NCBI GenBank assembly: GCA_030642585.1
Contig: DAOWNN010000137.1
Location: 1-6,140, forward strand
Length of the DNA stretch: 6,140 nucleotides
Direction of reading: 5' to 3'
From: Bacteroidota bacterium
GTDB lineage: Bacteria; Bacteroidota; Bacteroidia; Bacteroidales; VadinHA17
Positions 1-6,140 of the stretch are shown piece after piece. Position 1 is the stretch's first letter. Each line of letters opens with the position of its first letter. A program made the translations under genes and the position numbers. Below the pieces are notes generated by a model. The model had not been told where the DNA came from and searched no databases. It was given only the letters and a program-made list of their open reading frames with translations.

Positions 1-1251
1 ATATTTTTGAAAATATGTATTTCCCTTCCCCATTTGAGAAGGGTCTTCTTTCCACATTGAAAGTTTTGAATTCAAAAAATTCAAAATCCCTGTATGGTCG
101 GTATAATCAAACATTTTTCCAGCATTACATTCCCTGATAATGCCACTTGCATCCCCGTCGGCAGGGCCAATTCCGAGTATGGCTCTTTGCGCTGCCAGAT
201 ATTCAAAAAGTTTCCCGCTCAGAATACCCTTATTTCCTTCCATTTTAGGCAGGGAAAGAAGAAGTATGTTTGAACTCATCATGAATTTTATGGCTTCAAG
301 ATGACTAACATGACTTTGATATTTTGTGATTCCTGTAAGGCCAAGTTTTTTTATTCTTGCTTGATGAAAGCTTGAGATGCTTCCAACAAATCTTAAAAGA
401 AATGGTGTAGAAGGGTTGTTTTTACTTAGTTGTTGATACCCTAATAAAAAGGAGTCAATATCATGGGAATTTGAAAGAGTACCAGTATGTGTAATGATAA
501 ATTCTTCTTCAGAGCTTTTGAGCTCAAAATTAAAATCGGTTTCGTCATATCCGTTAGGAATAATGTGAATTTTGTTTTCCTTGTTTTTTGAAAACTTGTT
601 TTCAAACAATTTCTTAATGCTTTTACTTACAACGATTATAGAATCAGTTGTTTCAAGTACTTTCTTTTCATATTTTTCATCCAGCTTCTTTGCCCAGTGG
701 GTATGATACATTTGCTTATAATAATAAATATCTGTCCAGGGATCACGAAGGTCGGCAATCCAGTTTACCCCAGTTTGTTCTTTTAATTTGAGACCAATTA
801 ACTGGGTGGAGTGAGGCGGGCTGGTAGTAATAAGTGTGTCGATATCATATTTTCGGATAATCTCAAGTGCTTTCTTCAATGCAAATTTGTTCCATCCAAC
901 CCTGGCATCAGGGATAAAGAGATTTCCCCTGACTGCACGGGCAATTTTATTCGAAAAACCCGGATTACCCTGGTTGACAAATCCTGAATATGGGATTTCA
1001 CTTTCTCCGGTAAATTTTTTATAAAAGCTGAAGGGTTCCCGTGATTTTGTTTTGAAAACCTTAACACTTTCAGGCACTTCTTTTTCAAGACTATAGTCCA
1101 GAATGGGGTAAGAGGCGTGTTCCGGATCAACTGTAAGAACAAATGGCTTAATGTTAAATTTGGGAAGGTATTTGACAAATTTTAGCCATCGCTGTACTCC
1201 GGCACCACCACTCGGGGGCCAGTAATATGAGATGATTAATATCCTTTTCAT
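1..1251 (-). CDS. Glycosyltransferase, GT4-like (GT-B fold), C-terminus cut by window edge
   Basis: An uninterrupted reading frame of 417 codons runs from ATG at 1251 to the left edge with no stop. The N-terminus (MKRILIISYYWPPSGGAGVQ) is the glycine-rich opening of a GT-B donor/acceptor Rossmann domain. DLRDPWTD lies near residues 168-174, a 'VVSKSIKK' segment near 207-214, and IPNGYDETDF near 231-240 marks the linker into the second domain. The nucleotide-sugar-binding region follows: LPKMEGNKGILSGKLFEYLAA near 334-354, where a glutamate (E338) and the KLFEYLAA helix match the family-4 E-x7-E-type motif. No signal peptide or membrane segment is evident, so it is probably cytosolic or membrane-peripheral. 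By family it should transfer a sugar from an activated donor during polysaccharide or glycoconjugate assembly; the sugar and acceptor cannot be read from the sequence. Both domains are present, so probably only a short tail is missing. An in-frame ATG at 1275 would add eight residues (MTKSNLFQ). I prefer 1251 because it fits the family N-terminus. Confidence 0.88.
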   Translation of the reverse strand, partial: MKRILIISYYWPPSGGAGVQRWLKFVKYLPKFNIKPFVLTVDPEHASYPILDYSLEKEVPESVKVFKTKSREPFSFYKKFTGESEIPYSGFVNQGNPGFSNKIARAVRGNLFIPDARVGWNKFALKKALEIIRKYDIDTLITTSPPHSTQLIGLKLKEQTGVNWIADLRDPWTDIYYYKQMYHTHWAKKLDEKYEKKVLETTDSIIVVSKSIKKLFENKFSKNKENKIHIIPNGYDETDFNFELKSSEEEFIITHTGTLSNSHDIDSFLLGYQQLSKNNPSTPFLLRFVGSISSFHQARIKKLGLTGITKYQSHVSHLEAIKFMMSSNILLLSLPKMEGNKGILSGKLFEYLAAQRAILGIGPADGDASGIIRECNAGKMFDYTDHTGILNFLNSKLSMWKEDPSQMGKGNTYFQKY

Positions 1252-1271
1252 CTGAAATAGATTAGATTTTG

Positions 1272-1305
1272 TCATAGCATATCCTGAATTTATTCCAGGC
1301 TATGA
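1272..1305 (-). repeat. Imperfect inverted repeat over the alternative glycosyltransferase start
   Basis: Arms TCATAG (1272-1277) and CTATGA (1300-1305) pair perfectly. CCTG (1283-1286) pairs with CAGG (1296-1299) after a five-base bulge on one side. In the minus-strand transcript the ATG at 1275 falls inside the 3' arm, so a folded stem would hide that start. No T-run follows on the minus strand, so it is not a canonical intrinsic terminator. Confidence 0.4.
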
Positions 1306-1308
1306 TTT

Positions 1309-1314
1309 CTCCTT
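1309..1314 (-). promoter_or_regulatory. Shine-Dalgarno-like AAGGAG far upstream of any usable start codon
   Basis: The minus strand reads AAGGAG here, a perfect anti-SD match that is uncommon in Bacteroidota. The base pairs expected for a start 5-9 bases downstream are ATAGCC, not ATG, GTG or TTG, and an in-frame TAG at 1300-1302 blocks extension of the glycosyltransferase frame. The nearest in-frame ATGs are 33 bases (1275) and 57 bases (1251) downstream. It may be fortuitous, a remnant of an earlier start, or a standby site separated from the start by the inverted repeat. Confidence 0.35.
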
Positions 1315-1346
1315 AAGAAATTAATAAAATTGTAGAAAAATATACA

Positions 1347-2891
1347 CTACAGGTTTTCAAATAACTTACGCATGCTGAGTTTCCCTGAAAAAAAGTTATA
1401 TAATTCTGAAATCACTACACGGTCTTGTTTCATGCTATCCCTTTCCCTTACAGTTACAGTGTTATCCTTCATTGTCTCGTGGTCAATTGTAATACAATAA
1501 GGAGTGCCAATGGCATCCTGTCTTCTGTACCTTCTTCCAATAGAGTCTTTTTCGTCGTATTGACAATTGAAATCAAATTGCAGATCTGTTAATATTTCCA
1601 TCGCTTTATCCGGTAATCCGTCTTTTTTCACCAGAGGGAATATTGCAATTTTAACAGGAGCTAATGCAGGTGGGATTTTAAGAACTAACCTGTCCTCTAG
1701 TTTGCCTTCGGCATTAGGTGCCTTTTCTTCAGAATAAGCGTTTGAGAGAATCAATAAAAATGTTCTGTCTAATCCGATGGATGTTTCAATTACATAAGGG
1801 ATATAGCTTTCCTGGCTTTCCACATCATAATACTGAAGCTTTTTCCCGGAAAATATTTGATGTTGTGCCAGGTCAAAATCTGTACGTGAGTGGATACCCT
1901 CAACCTCCTTGAACCCTATTGGAAACTGGAATTCAATATCTGTAGCAGCATTAGCATAATGGGCAAGCTTATCGTGTTTGTGGTATCTCAGCTTTTTTGA
2001 ATCAGGAACAAGAGACTGATGCCATTTCATGCGTTTTTCTTTCCAGTATTCAAACCATTTCATGTCTTCCCCGGGTTTGACAAAAAACTGCATTTCCATT
2101 TGTTCAAATTCTCTCATTCTGAAAATAAATTGACGGGCAACAATCTCATTCCTGAATGCCTTTCCTGTTTGGGCAATCCCAAAGGGAAGCTTCATTCTTC
2201 CTGACTTTTGAACATTCAGGAAGTTTACAAATATCCCCTGTGCTGTTTCAGGGCGCAGATAAATAGAATTGGCATCATCACTCACTGATCCCAGACGGGT
2301 CTCAAACATAAGGTTAAACCGCCTTACGTCTGTCCATTCCCTTGAACCGGAAACAGGATCTGCAATTTCACAATCAAGAATGATTTGTTTCAGATCTTTA
2401 AGATCATTACTCTCGAGTGAGGCAACAAACCTTTTATGGATTTCATCTTTTTTCTTCTGATTAGCAAGTACCCTTGGGTTGGTCTCCCTGAACTGCTTTT
2501 CATCAAAATCATCTCCAAACCTTTTCGAAGCTTTCTGAACTTCTTTTGTAATTTTTTGTTCTATTTTTTCCAGATATTCTTCAACAAGAACATCTGCACG
2601 ATACCTCTTTTTTGAAACTTTATTATCAATTAGAGGATCATTAAAAGCGTCAACATGCCCCGAGGCTTTCCATATTTGTGGATGCATAAAAATAGCAGAA
2701 TCCAATCCAACAATATTATCATGAAGGAGTACCATGGAATCCCACCAGTATTTTCGAATATTGTTTTTTAATTCTACTCCATTCGGACCGTAATCATAAA
2801 CAGCGCTCAGTCCATCATAAATTTCACTGGATGGGAAAATGAACCCGTATTCTTTTGCGTGTGCTATCAGTTTTTTGAACAGATCGTCCAT
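1347..2891 (-). CDS. glyQS: Glycyl-tRNA synthetase, single-chain dimeric class II type
   Basis: Charges tRNA-Gly with glycine using ATP in the cytosol; essential for translation. The 514 residues match the usual length of the bacterial alpha-2 (eukaryote/archaea-like) form, not the split alpha/beta GlyQ+GlyS form. The N-terminus has FIFPSSEIYDGLSAVYDYGP (residues 17-36) and WKASGHVDAFNDPL (74-87). A charged, probably helical insertion spans about 95-175. Then come WTDVRRFNLMFET (186-198), RPETAQGIF (213-221), class II motif 2 with FRNEI (246-250) followed by FRMREFEQMEMQFF (257-270), and motif 3 with GLDR (373-376). The anticodon-binding domain covers about 411-500 and includes YDEKDSIGRRYRRQDAIGTPYC (445-466). 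Only three cysteines are present (174, 443, 466), so no cysteine zinc site is apparent. The ATG at 2891 begins the conserved N-terminus, with no Shine-Dalgarno sequence upstream. It diverges from nadB. Confidence 0.98.
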   Translation of the reverse strand: MDDLFKKLIAHAKEYGFIFPSSEIYDGLSAVYDYGPNGVELKNNIRKYWWDSMVLLHDNIVGLDSAIFMHPQIWKASGHVDAFNDPLIDNKVSKKRYRADVLVEEYLEKIEQKITKEVQKASKRFGDDFDEKQFRETNPRVLANQKKKDEIHKRFVASLESNDLKDLKQIILDCEIADPVSGSREWTDVRRFNLMFETRLGSVSDDANSIYLRPETAQGIFVNFLNVQKSGRMKLPFGIAQTGKAFRNEIVARQFIFRMREFEQMEMQFFVKPGEDMKWFEYWKEKRMKWHQSLVPDSKKLRYHKHDKLAHYANAATDIEFQFPIGFKEVEGIHSRTDFDLAQHQIFSGKKLQYYDVESQESYIPYVIETSIGLDRTFLLILSNAYSEEKAPNAEGKLEDRLVLKIPPALAPVKIAIFPLVKKDGLPDKAMEILTDLQFDFNCQYDEKDSIGRRYRRQDAIGTPYCITIDHETMKDNTVTVRERDSMKQDRVVISELYNFFSGKLSMRKLFENL

Positions 2892-2950
2892 AAGAATAAT
2901 AATATTTTGTTGTTTTCAGGTCGTTTTTCTATAAAAATTCACTAATGGCA

Positions 2951-2958
2951 CAAAAGTA
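2951..2958 (-). promoter_or_regulatory. Candidate -7 promoter element for glyQS
   Basis: The minus strand reads TACTTTTG, an exact match to the Bacteroidota -7 consensus TAnnTTTG. It lies about 60 bases upstream of the glyQS ATG, which would give a 5' untranslated region of roughly 50 bases. No clear TTTG is found about 19-21 bases further upstream, so the -33 half is weak or absent. Confidence 0.5.
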
Positions 2959-3029
2959 AGAAATTAAATGCTTAATCATTTGAGAATATATTTCAGCTGT
3001 CCAACTATATATTTTATAAACTCATCCAC

Positions 3030-3037
3030 TATCTTTA
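3030..3037 (+). promoter_or_regulatory. Candidate -7 promoter element for nadB
   Basis: TATCTTTA followed by C matches TAnnTTTG at all but the last position. It ends 25 bases before the ATG at 3063, implying a very short leader of about 20 bases. Upstream at the -33 distance there is only a TATATATTTT tract and no TTTG. The position is good and the match is near-consensus, but it rests on one element. Confidence 0.4.
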
Positions 3038-3062
3038 CACTATTAAATTTTATTTGAGAAGA

Positions 3063-4643
3063 ATGATCATCAAAAGAGATTTTCTGGTTATTGGATCGGG
3101 AATTGCAGGCTTAAGCTATGCCTTGAAAGTGGCTGAAATGGGTAAGGTTTTGCTGATTTCGAAAACAAGTCTTGAGGAAAATAATACCAGATATGCACAG
3201 GGAGGAATCGCAGCTGTAACTTATCCTCCTGATAATACTGAAAAACATACACAGGACACCTTAATTTGCGGTGATGGATTTTGTAATCGCAAAGTTGTGG
3301 AAATGGTGATTGAGGAAGCACCCCTGAGGATTCTCGAACTAATAGAGATGGGGGTTCAATTTGATAAGAAAAAAGACGGCAAATTTGATCTTGCAAGAGA
3401 AGGAGGACACACTGAACACAGGATACTGCATCAGAAAGATTCTACTGGATTGAGCATCCAGGATGCTCTTCTGGACAGAGTGAGAAAGCATAAGAACATT
3501 GAAGTCAGAGAGTATTGGTTTGCAATAGATATTTTGACTCAGCATCACCTTGGGAAGCTGGTTAAACGCACAAATTCCGGGATTCAATGTTATGGAGCTT
3601 ATATTCTTGACCTGGAAAAAGGAAGTGTAAATACTGTATTATCAAAAATTACTATAGTCGCAACCGGAGGGATTGGCAGTATTTATGAAACAACTACCAA
3701 TCCTGTTGTTTCTACCGGTGACGGAATTGCCCTTGTTTATCGCGCAAAAGGGGAGATTGAAAATATGGAGTTTATCCAGTTTCATCCGACCTCTCTATAT
3801 AATCCGGGAGAAAAGCCATCTTTCCTAATTACGGAGGCTATAAGGGGTTTTGGGGGGAAGCTAAGAAATTCTAAGGGGGAGAAGTTTATGAACCGCTATG
3901 ATGAACGGGGGAGTCTTGCATCAAGGGATATTGTTGCCAGGGCAATTGATAATGAAATGAAGATCTCCGGTGATGATTTTGTATGGCTTGATTGCACCCA
4001 TCTTGATCCGGATGAACTGGTGGATCATTTTCCAAACATTGCTAAAAAATGTTTAAGTCTGGGAATTGATATACGAAAAGATTTCATTCCGGTTATTCCT
4101 GCAGCCCATTATCAGTGTGGAGGTATAAAGGTTGATGAGAATGGACTAAGCACTATTTCAAATTTATATGCAGTGGGTGAAGTTGCATCAACAGGTCTGC
4201 ATGGCGCTAACAGGCTTGCATCTAACTCCTTAATGGAGGCCGTAGTGTTTGCCCACAGGGCAGCAATTGATTCCATGGCTAGAATTGAGAGCATTTCTGT
4301 CAATAATAAACTACCGGAATGGGATTTTAGCGGGACCGGCCATCCTGAAGAAATGGTTTTGATTACACAGAATTATAAGGAGATGCAGCAGATTATGAGT
4401 AATTATGTTGGTATCTTTCGGTCTAACCTCAGGCTTGAACGAGCCTTAAGAAGGCTTGAGATCATTCATATGGAAACGGATAAATTATATAGAAAGTCTA
4501 CCCTGTCGCAAAAATTATGCGAACTGCGTAATATGATCAATGTTGGTTACCTGATTATTAAAATGGCACAAAACCTTCATGAAAGTCGAGGTTTACATTA
4601 CACAATAAGTTATCCAAATAAAAAACGAAGCTCAGAATTTTAA
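3063..4643 (+). CDS. nadB: L-aspartate oxidase
   Basis: FAD-dependent oxidation of L-aspartate to iminoaspartate, the first step of de novo NAD synthesis; NadA then makes quinolinate. It belongs to the succinate dehydrogenase/fumarate reductase flavoprotein family. Numbering from ATG 3063 (526 residues, about the family length): FAD-binding GSGIAG at 11-16; NNTRYAQGG at 40-48; REGGH at 112-116, whose E113 corresponds to E. coli Glu121, the residue separating aspartate oxidases from succinate dehydrogenases; FHPT with H241; RDIVARAID with R288; AAHYQCGG with H349; and GANRLASNSL with R384. These match the E. coli set H244, R290, H351 and R386. The capping domain is about 235-350 and a helical C-terminal domain starts near 430. 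A TTG at 3054 would add three residues; I prefer the ATG because the conserved sequence begins there and the leader is short. nadA and nadC are not in the window, and no NAD-responsive operator is recognised. Confidence 0.97.
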   Translation: MIIKRDFLVIGSGIAGLSYALKVAEMGKVLLISKTSLEENNTRYAQGGIAAVTYPPDNTEKHTQDTLICGDGFCNRKVVEMVIEEAPLRILELIEMGVQFDKKKDGKFDLAREGGHTEHRILHQKDSTGLSIQDALLDRVRKHKNIEVREYWFAIDILTQHHLGKLVKRTNSGIQCYGAYILDLEKGSVNTVLSKITIVATGGIGSIYETTTNPVVSTGDGIALVYRAKGEIENMEFIQFHPTSLYNPGEKPSFLITEAIRGFGGKLRNSKGEKFMNRYDERGSLASRDIVARAIDNEMKISGDDFVWLDCTHLDPDELVDHFPNIAKKCLSLGIDIRKDFIPVIPAAHYQCGGIKVDENGLSTISNLYAVGEVASTGLHGANRLASNSLMEAVVFAHRAAIDSMARIESISVNNKLPEWDFSGTGHPEEMVLITQNYKEMQQIMSNYVGIFRSNLRLERALRRLEIIHMETDKLYRKSTLSQKLCELRNMINVGYLIIKMAQNLHESRGLHYTISYPNKKRSSEF

Positions 4644-4665
4644 CCCTTGTAAGTTTCAGGTACTG

Positions 4666-4700
4666 TACGTGTTGTAATCAAAATTATAATTTACTACGTA
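4666..4700. repeat. Imperfect inverted repeat, possible hairpin
   Basis: TACGT (4666-4670) can pair with ACGTA (4696-4700), and GTAA (4674-4677) with TTAC (4691-4694), leaving a small internal loop and a 13-base AT-rich terminal loop. Neither strand shows a T-run after the stem. It competes with the 14-base palindrome for the same bases, so only one can form at a time. Confidence 0.35.
4681..4692. repeat. 12-base perfect AT palindrome
   Basis: AAATTATAATTT equals its own reverse complement. It consists only of A and T, so in this AT-rich setting it could easily arise by chance. Its last two bases are shared with the palindrome at 4691-4704. Confidence 0.4.
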
Positions 4701-4704
4701 GTAA
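4691..4704. repeat. 14-base perfect palindrome
   Basis: TTACTACGTAGTAA equals its own reverse complement. It includes four G/C bases in an AT-rich gap and is the least chance-like structure in the window's non-coding DNA. It could be a dimeric-protein binding site or, as RNA, a five-pair stem with a four-base ACGT loop. Lying between convergent genes, it is not placed like a promoter operator. Confidence 0.5.
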
Positions 4705-4767
4705 GTTTGTGGGGCATGACTTCAGATCAAAGTTTTTTCAGGGTAATTCTAACCAATAAATAGTTTG

Positions 4768-6140
4768 CTATTTCAAATTCTCCTCGAATAGCTTAAATAT
4801 CCTCTTATATTCGTCTGTCCAGCTACTGGGTTCAACAAATGAATGCCTTTCAATGGGATAAATTGCCATTTCCCAGTTTTCCTTTCCAAGCTCAATCAAT
4901 CTTTGTGCGAGTCTGACAACATCCTGGAAATGAACATTGTCATCAATCATTCCATGACAAATAAGCAGAGGCTTACTTAATCCTTCCGCAAAATATATAG
5001 GAGAGCTTCGAACATAAGCCAAACTGTCTAAAACAGGAGTATTTAAAATATTCGCTGTATATCCATGGCTGTAGTGAGCCCAGTCGGTAACAGACCTTAA
5101 AGCTGCACCTGCCCCAAATACATCTGGCTCTTTAAATAGAGCCATCAAGGTAATAAACCCCCCATACGATCCACCATAAATACCAATGTTTTCAGAAGAA
5201 ATTCCATGTTCCTTTACGAGGTACCTGGCTCCATCTACCTGATCGGAAAGATCTTTCCCACCCATGTGCCTGTATATTGCGGTTCTCCAGTCACGACCAT
5301 AACCTGCACTGCCACGATAGTCAATATCAAGAACAGCATAACCTTGATCAGCCAGAAAGTTATGGAACATATATTCCCGGAAATAACTGCTCCACCATTT
5401 ATGAGCATTTTGTAAATAGCCTGCTCCATGAACAAAAATTACAGCGGGTTTGCTTTCCGCCGTAGTTTCTGGTAAATAAAGCCGGGCAGGAACCATAACC
5501 CCATCTGAAGCTTTAATTTGGACATAAGAAGGAGTTCTCCATGGGTATGACTTAAATTCTTCAGACTGAGAATCAGTAACTCTTTTTACCTGGGCATCCG
5601 GATCATTTTTTTTAATATATATATCCCATGGCTGATTTGCCGAGGAATAAAGCATTGCAATCCACTTTCCATCTGGGGATAAAGTCACGTTATTACGTCC
5701 TTCCATTGTAGTAAGCCGGGTTGTTTTCCCCCCTTTGAGAGGCATTTTGTAAAAATGCCTCTCTCCAGAATTTATCTCATTGGAAGAAAAATACCAGCTT
5801 CTTTTATCATTTGAAATAAATGGATTGTAAACTTCAAAATCTCCCTTTGTCAAAGCTTTCTTTTTCCCATTTTCAACATTTACAGTGTAAAGATGGGAGT
5901 AGCCACTCTCTTCTGATTGAAAATACACTTTCTTATGATCTGGCATCCAGTCCAGTACTCCTCCCCACCACCCAATACCGGGTCCGCCAATCCAGGCCTC
6001 ATCATGTTGATGGTCTAATAATTTCAAGTCTCCGCTGGAAACATCTATAAGCATAATCCACCTGTCTTTATAATCCATTGAATTAATCTCTATGACTGCA
6101 TTCATGCCATCTCCCGACCAAATAGGGGAACTGATAGATA
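4768..6140 (-). CDS. S9-family serine peptidase (prolyl oligopeptidase / DPP IV-like), N-terminus cut by window edge
   Basis: An open frame of 456 residues runs from the right edge to TAG at 4768-4770. The first in-frame ATG, at 6105, is internal: the frame continues upstream through SPIWSGDG, a typical propeller-blade motif. The N-terminal part holds beta-propeller blades (LDWMPDHKKVYFQSEESGYS, then LSPDGKWIA). The C-terminal alpha/beta-hydrolase domain contains HGAGY, DIDYRGSAGYG and the nucleophile motif GGSYGG. The triad is complete: Ser codon 5167-5169, Asp 4942-4944 (HGMIDDNVHF) and His 4843-4845 (ERHSF). By family it cleaves short peptides, often after proline; the EE pair in SEESGY could be the DPP-type N-terminus-binding glutamates, but that is inference. 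Family members are usually 700-800 residues, so a few hundred are probably missing, including any signal peptide. The protein ends in EENLK right after the hydrolase domain, with no type IX secretion C-terminal domain. It converges on nadB. Confidence 0.92.
   Translation of the reverse strand, partial: SISSPIWSGDGMNAVIEINSMDYKDRWIMLIDVSSGDLKLLDHQHDEAWIGGPGIGWWGGVLDWMPDHKKVYFQSEESGYSHLYTVNVENGKKKALTKGDFEVYNPFISNDKRSWYFSSNEINSGERHFYKMPLKGGKTTRLTTMEGRNNVTLSPDGKWIAMLYSSANQPWDIYIKKNDPDAQVKRVTDSQSEEFKSYPWRTPSYVQIKASDGVMVPARLYLPETTAESKPAVIFVHGAGYLQNAHKWWSSYFREYMFHNFLADQGYAVLDIDYRGSAGYGRDWRTAIYRHMGGKDLSDQVDGARYLVKEHGISSENIGIYGGSYGGFITLMALFKEPDVFGAGAALRSVTDWAHYSHGYTANILNTPVLDSLAYVRSSPIYFAEGLSKPLLICHGMIDDNVHFQDVVRLAQRLIELGKENWEMAIYPIERHSFVEPSSWTDEYKRIFKLFEENLK

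Larger units (their letters stand above)
1252..1346 (-). other. Leader between glyQS and the glycosyltransferase gene
   Basis: This 95-base gap lies between the glyQS stop and the preferred glycosyltransferase start. Read on the minus strand it has an AT-rich stretch after glyQS, a strong Shine-Dalgarno hexamer (1309-1314), an imperfect inverted repeat (1272-1305), an alternative in-frame ATG (1275), then the preferred ATG (1251). No hairpin followed by a U-run is seen, so read-through from glyQS is plausible. No convincing separate promoter is visible; the best -7-like match, TATATTTT at 1337-1344, lacks a TTTG at the right distance. Confidence 0.6.
2892..3062. promoter_or_regulatory. Divergent intergenic region between glyQS and nadB
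   Basis: This 171-base AT-rich region separates two diverging genes and must hold the promoter of each. It has an exact TAnnTTTG match facing glyQS (2951-2958) and a one-mismatch version facing nadB (3030-3037), about 70 bases apart. A short inverted repeat, AAATG-N6-CATTT (2966-2981), lies between them, but its five-base arms are weak evidence for an operator. No riboswitch-like structure or RNA gene is recognised. Confidence 0.6.
4644..4767. other. Convergent intergenic region between nadB and the S9 peptidase gene
   Basis: This 124-base gap lies between two stop codons facing each other. It holds two overlapping palindromes (4681-4692 and 4691-4704) and a longer imperfect inverted repeat (4666-4700), which are the only candidates for a shared termination structure. 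A T6 run at 4733-4738 follows just a four-pair stem (ACTT/AAGT, 4719-4733), too weak to call an intrinsic terminator for nadB. An octamer GTAAGTTT occurs twice, at 4649 and 4701. Confidence 0.55.

Noticed and set aside
876..1178. A 100-residue minus-strand open frame inside the glycosyltransferase gene
   Set aside because: It is in a different frame from the continuous 417-codon glycosyltransferase frame, which shows clear family motifs, and the short product has no recognisable domain. It is a shadow.
3054..3062. TTG at 3054 as the nadB start
   Set aside because: It adds only three residues (M/L-R-R) before an ATG that directly precedes the conserved FAD-binding N-terminus, and it would shorten the leader still further.
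4719..4738. Hairpin ACTT/AAGT followed by T6 as an intrinsic terminator for nadB
   Set aside because: The stem has only four pairs, mostly A-T, with a seven-base loop. It is too weak to support a terminator call.
5206..5465. Several 60-70 residue open frames on both strands within the S9 peptidase gene
   Set aside because: They overlap the conserved hydrolase domain in other frames and show no domain or motif of their own.
6103..6105. ATG at 6103-6105 as the start of the S9 peptidase
   Set aside because: The frame is open upstream to the window edge and encodes a propeller-blade motif (SPIWSGDG), so this methionine is internal to a longer protein.
1..6140. Mobile elements, CRISPR arrays, tRNA/rRNA genes or a novel multi-gene system
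   Set aside because: I saw no transposase or integrase, regularly spaced repeats, tRNA-like cloverleaf or cluster of unknown genes. Four recognisable genes account for more than 90% of the window.

Overview
The window looks like ordinary chromosomal DNA from a member of the Bacteroidota, probably Bacteroidales or a relative. Three things point there. The glycyl-tRNA synthetase is the single-chain dimeric type and, as I remember them, closely resembles those of Bacteroides. The DNA is moderately AT-rich (about 40% G+C by eye) and start codons mostly lack a clear Shine-Dalgarno sequence. Upstream of glyQS there is an exact match to the Bacteroidota -7 promoter element TAnnTTTG. I cannot place the organism to genus.

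Layout from left to right: (1) 1-1251, minus strand, a family-4-like glycosyltransferase whose C-terminal end runs off the left edge. (2) 1252-1346, a short leader with a good Shine-Dalgarno hexamer and an imperfect inverted repeat. (3) 1347-2891, minus strand, glyQS, complete. (4) 2892-3062, a divergent intergenic region with a candidate promoter for each flanking gene. (5) 3063-4643, plus strand, nadB (L-aspartate oxidase), complete. (6) 4644-4767, a convergent intergenic region with overlapping palindromes. (7) 4768-6140, minus strand, the C-terminal half to two thirds of an S9-family (prolyl oligopeptidase / dipeptidyl peptidase IV-like) serine peptidase whose N-terminus lies beyond the right edge.

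The genes do not form an obvious joint pathway: tRNA charging, NAD de novo synthesis, surface-glycan assembly and peptide hydrolysis. glyQS and the glycosyltransferase could share a transcript (same strand, 95-base gap). nadB is transcribed away from them and appears to stand alone, since nadA and nadC are not in the window. Nothing here suggests a mobile element, CRISPR array, RNA gene, defence system or new multi-gene system. The points worth a second look are small non-coding structures in the intergenic regions.
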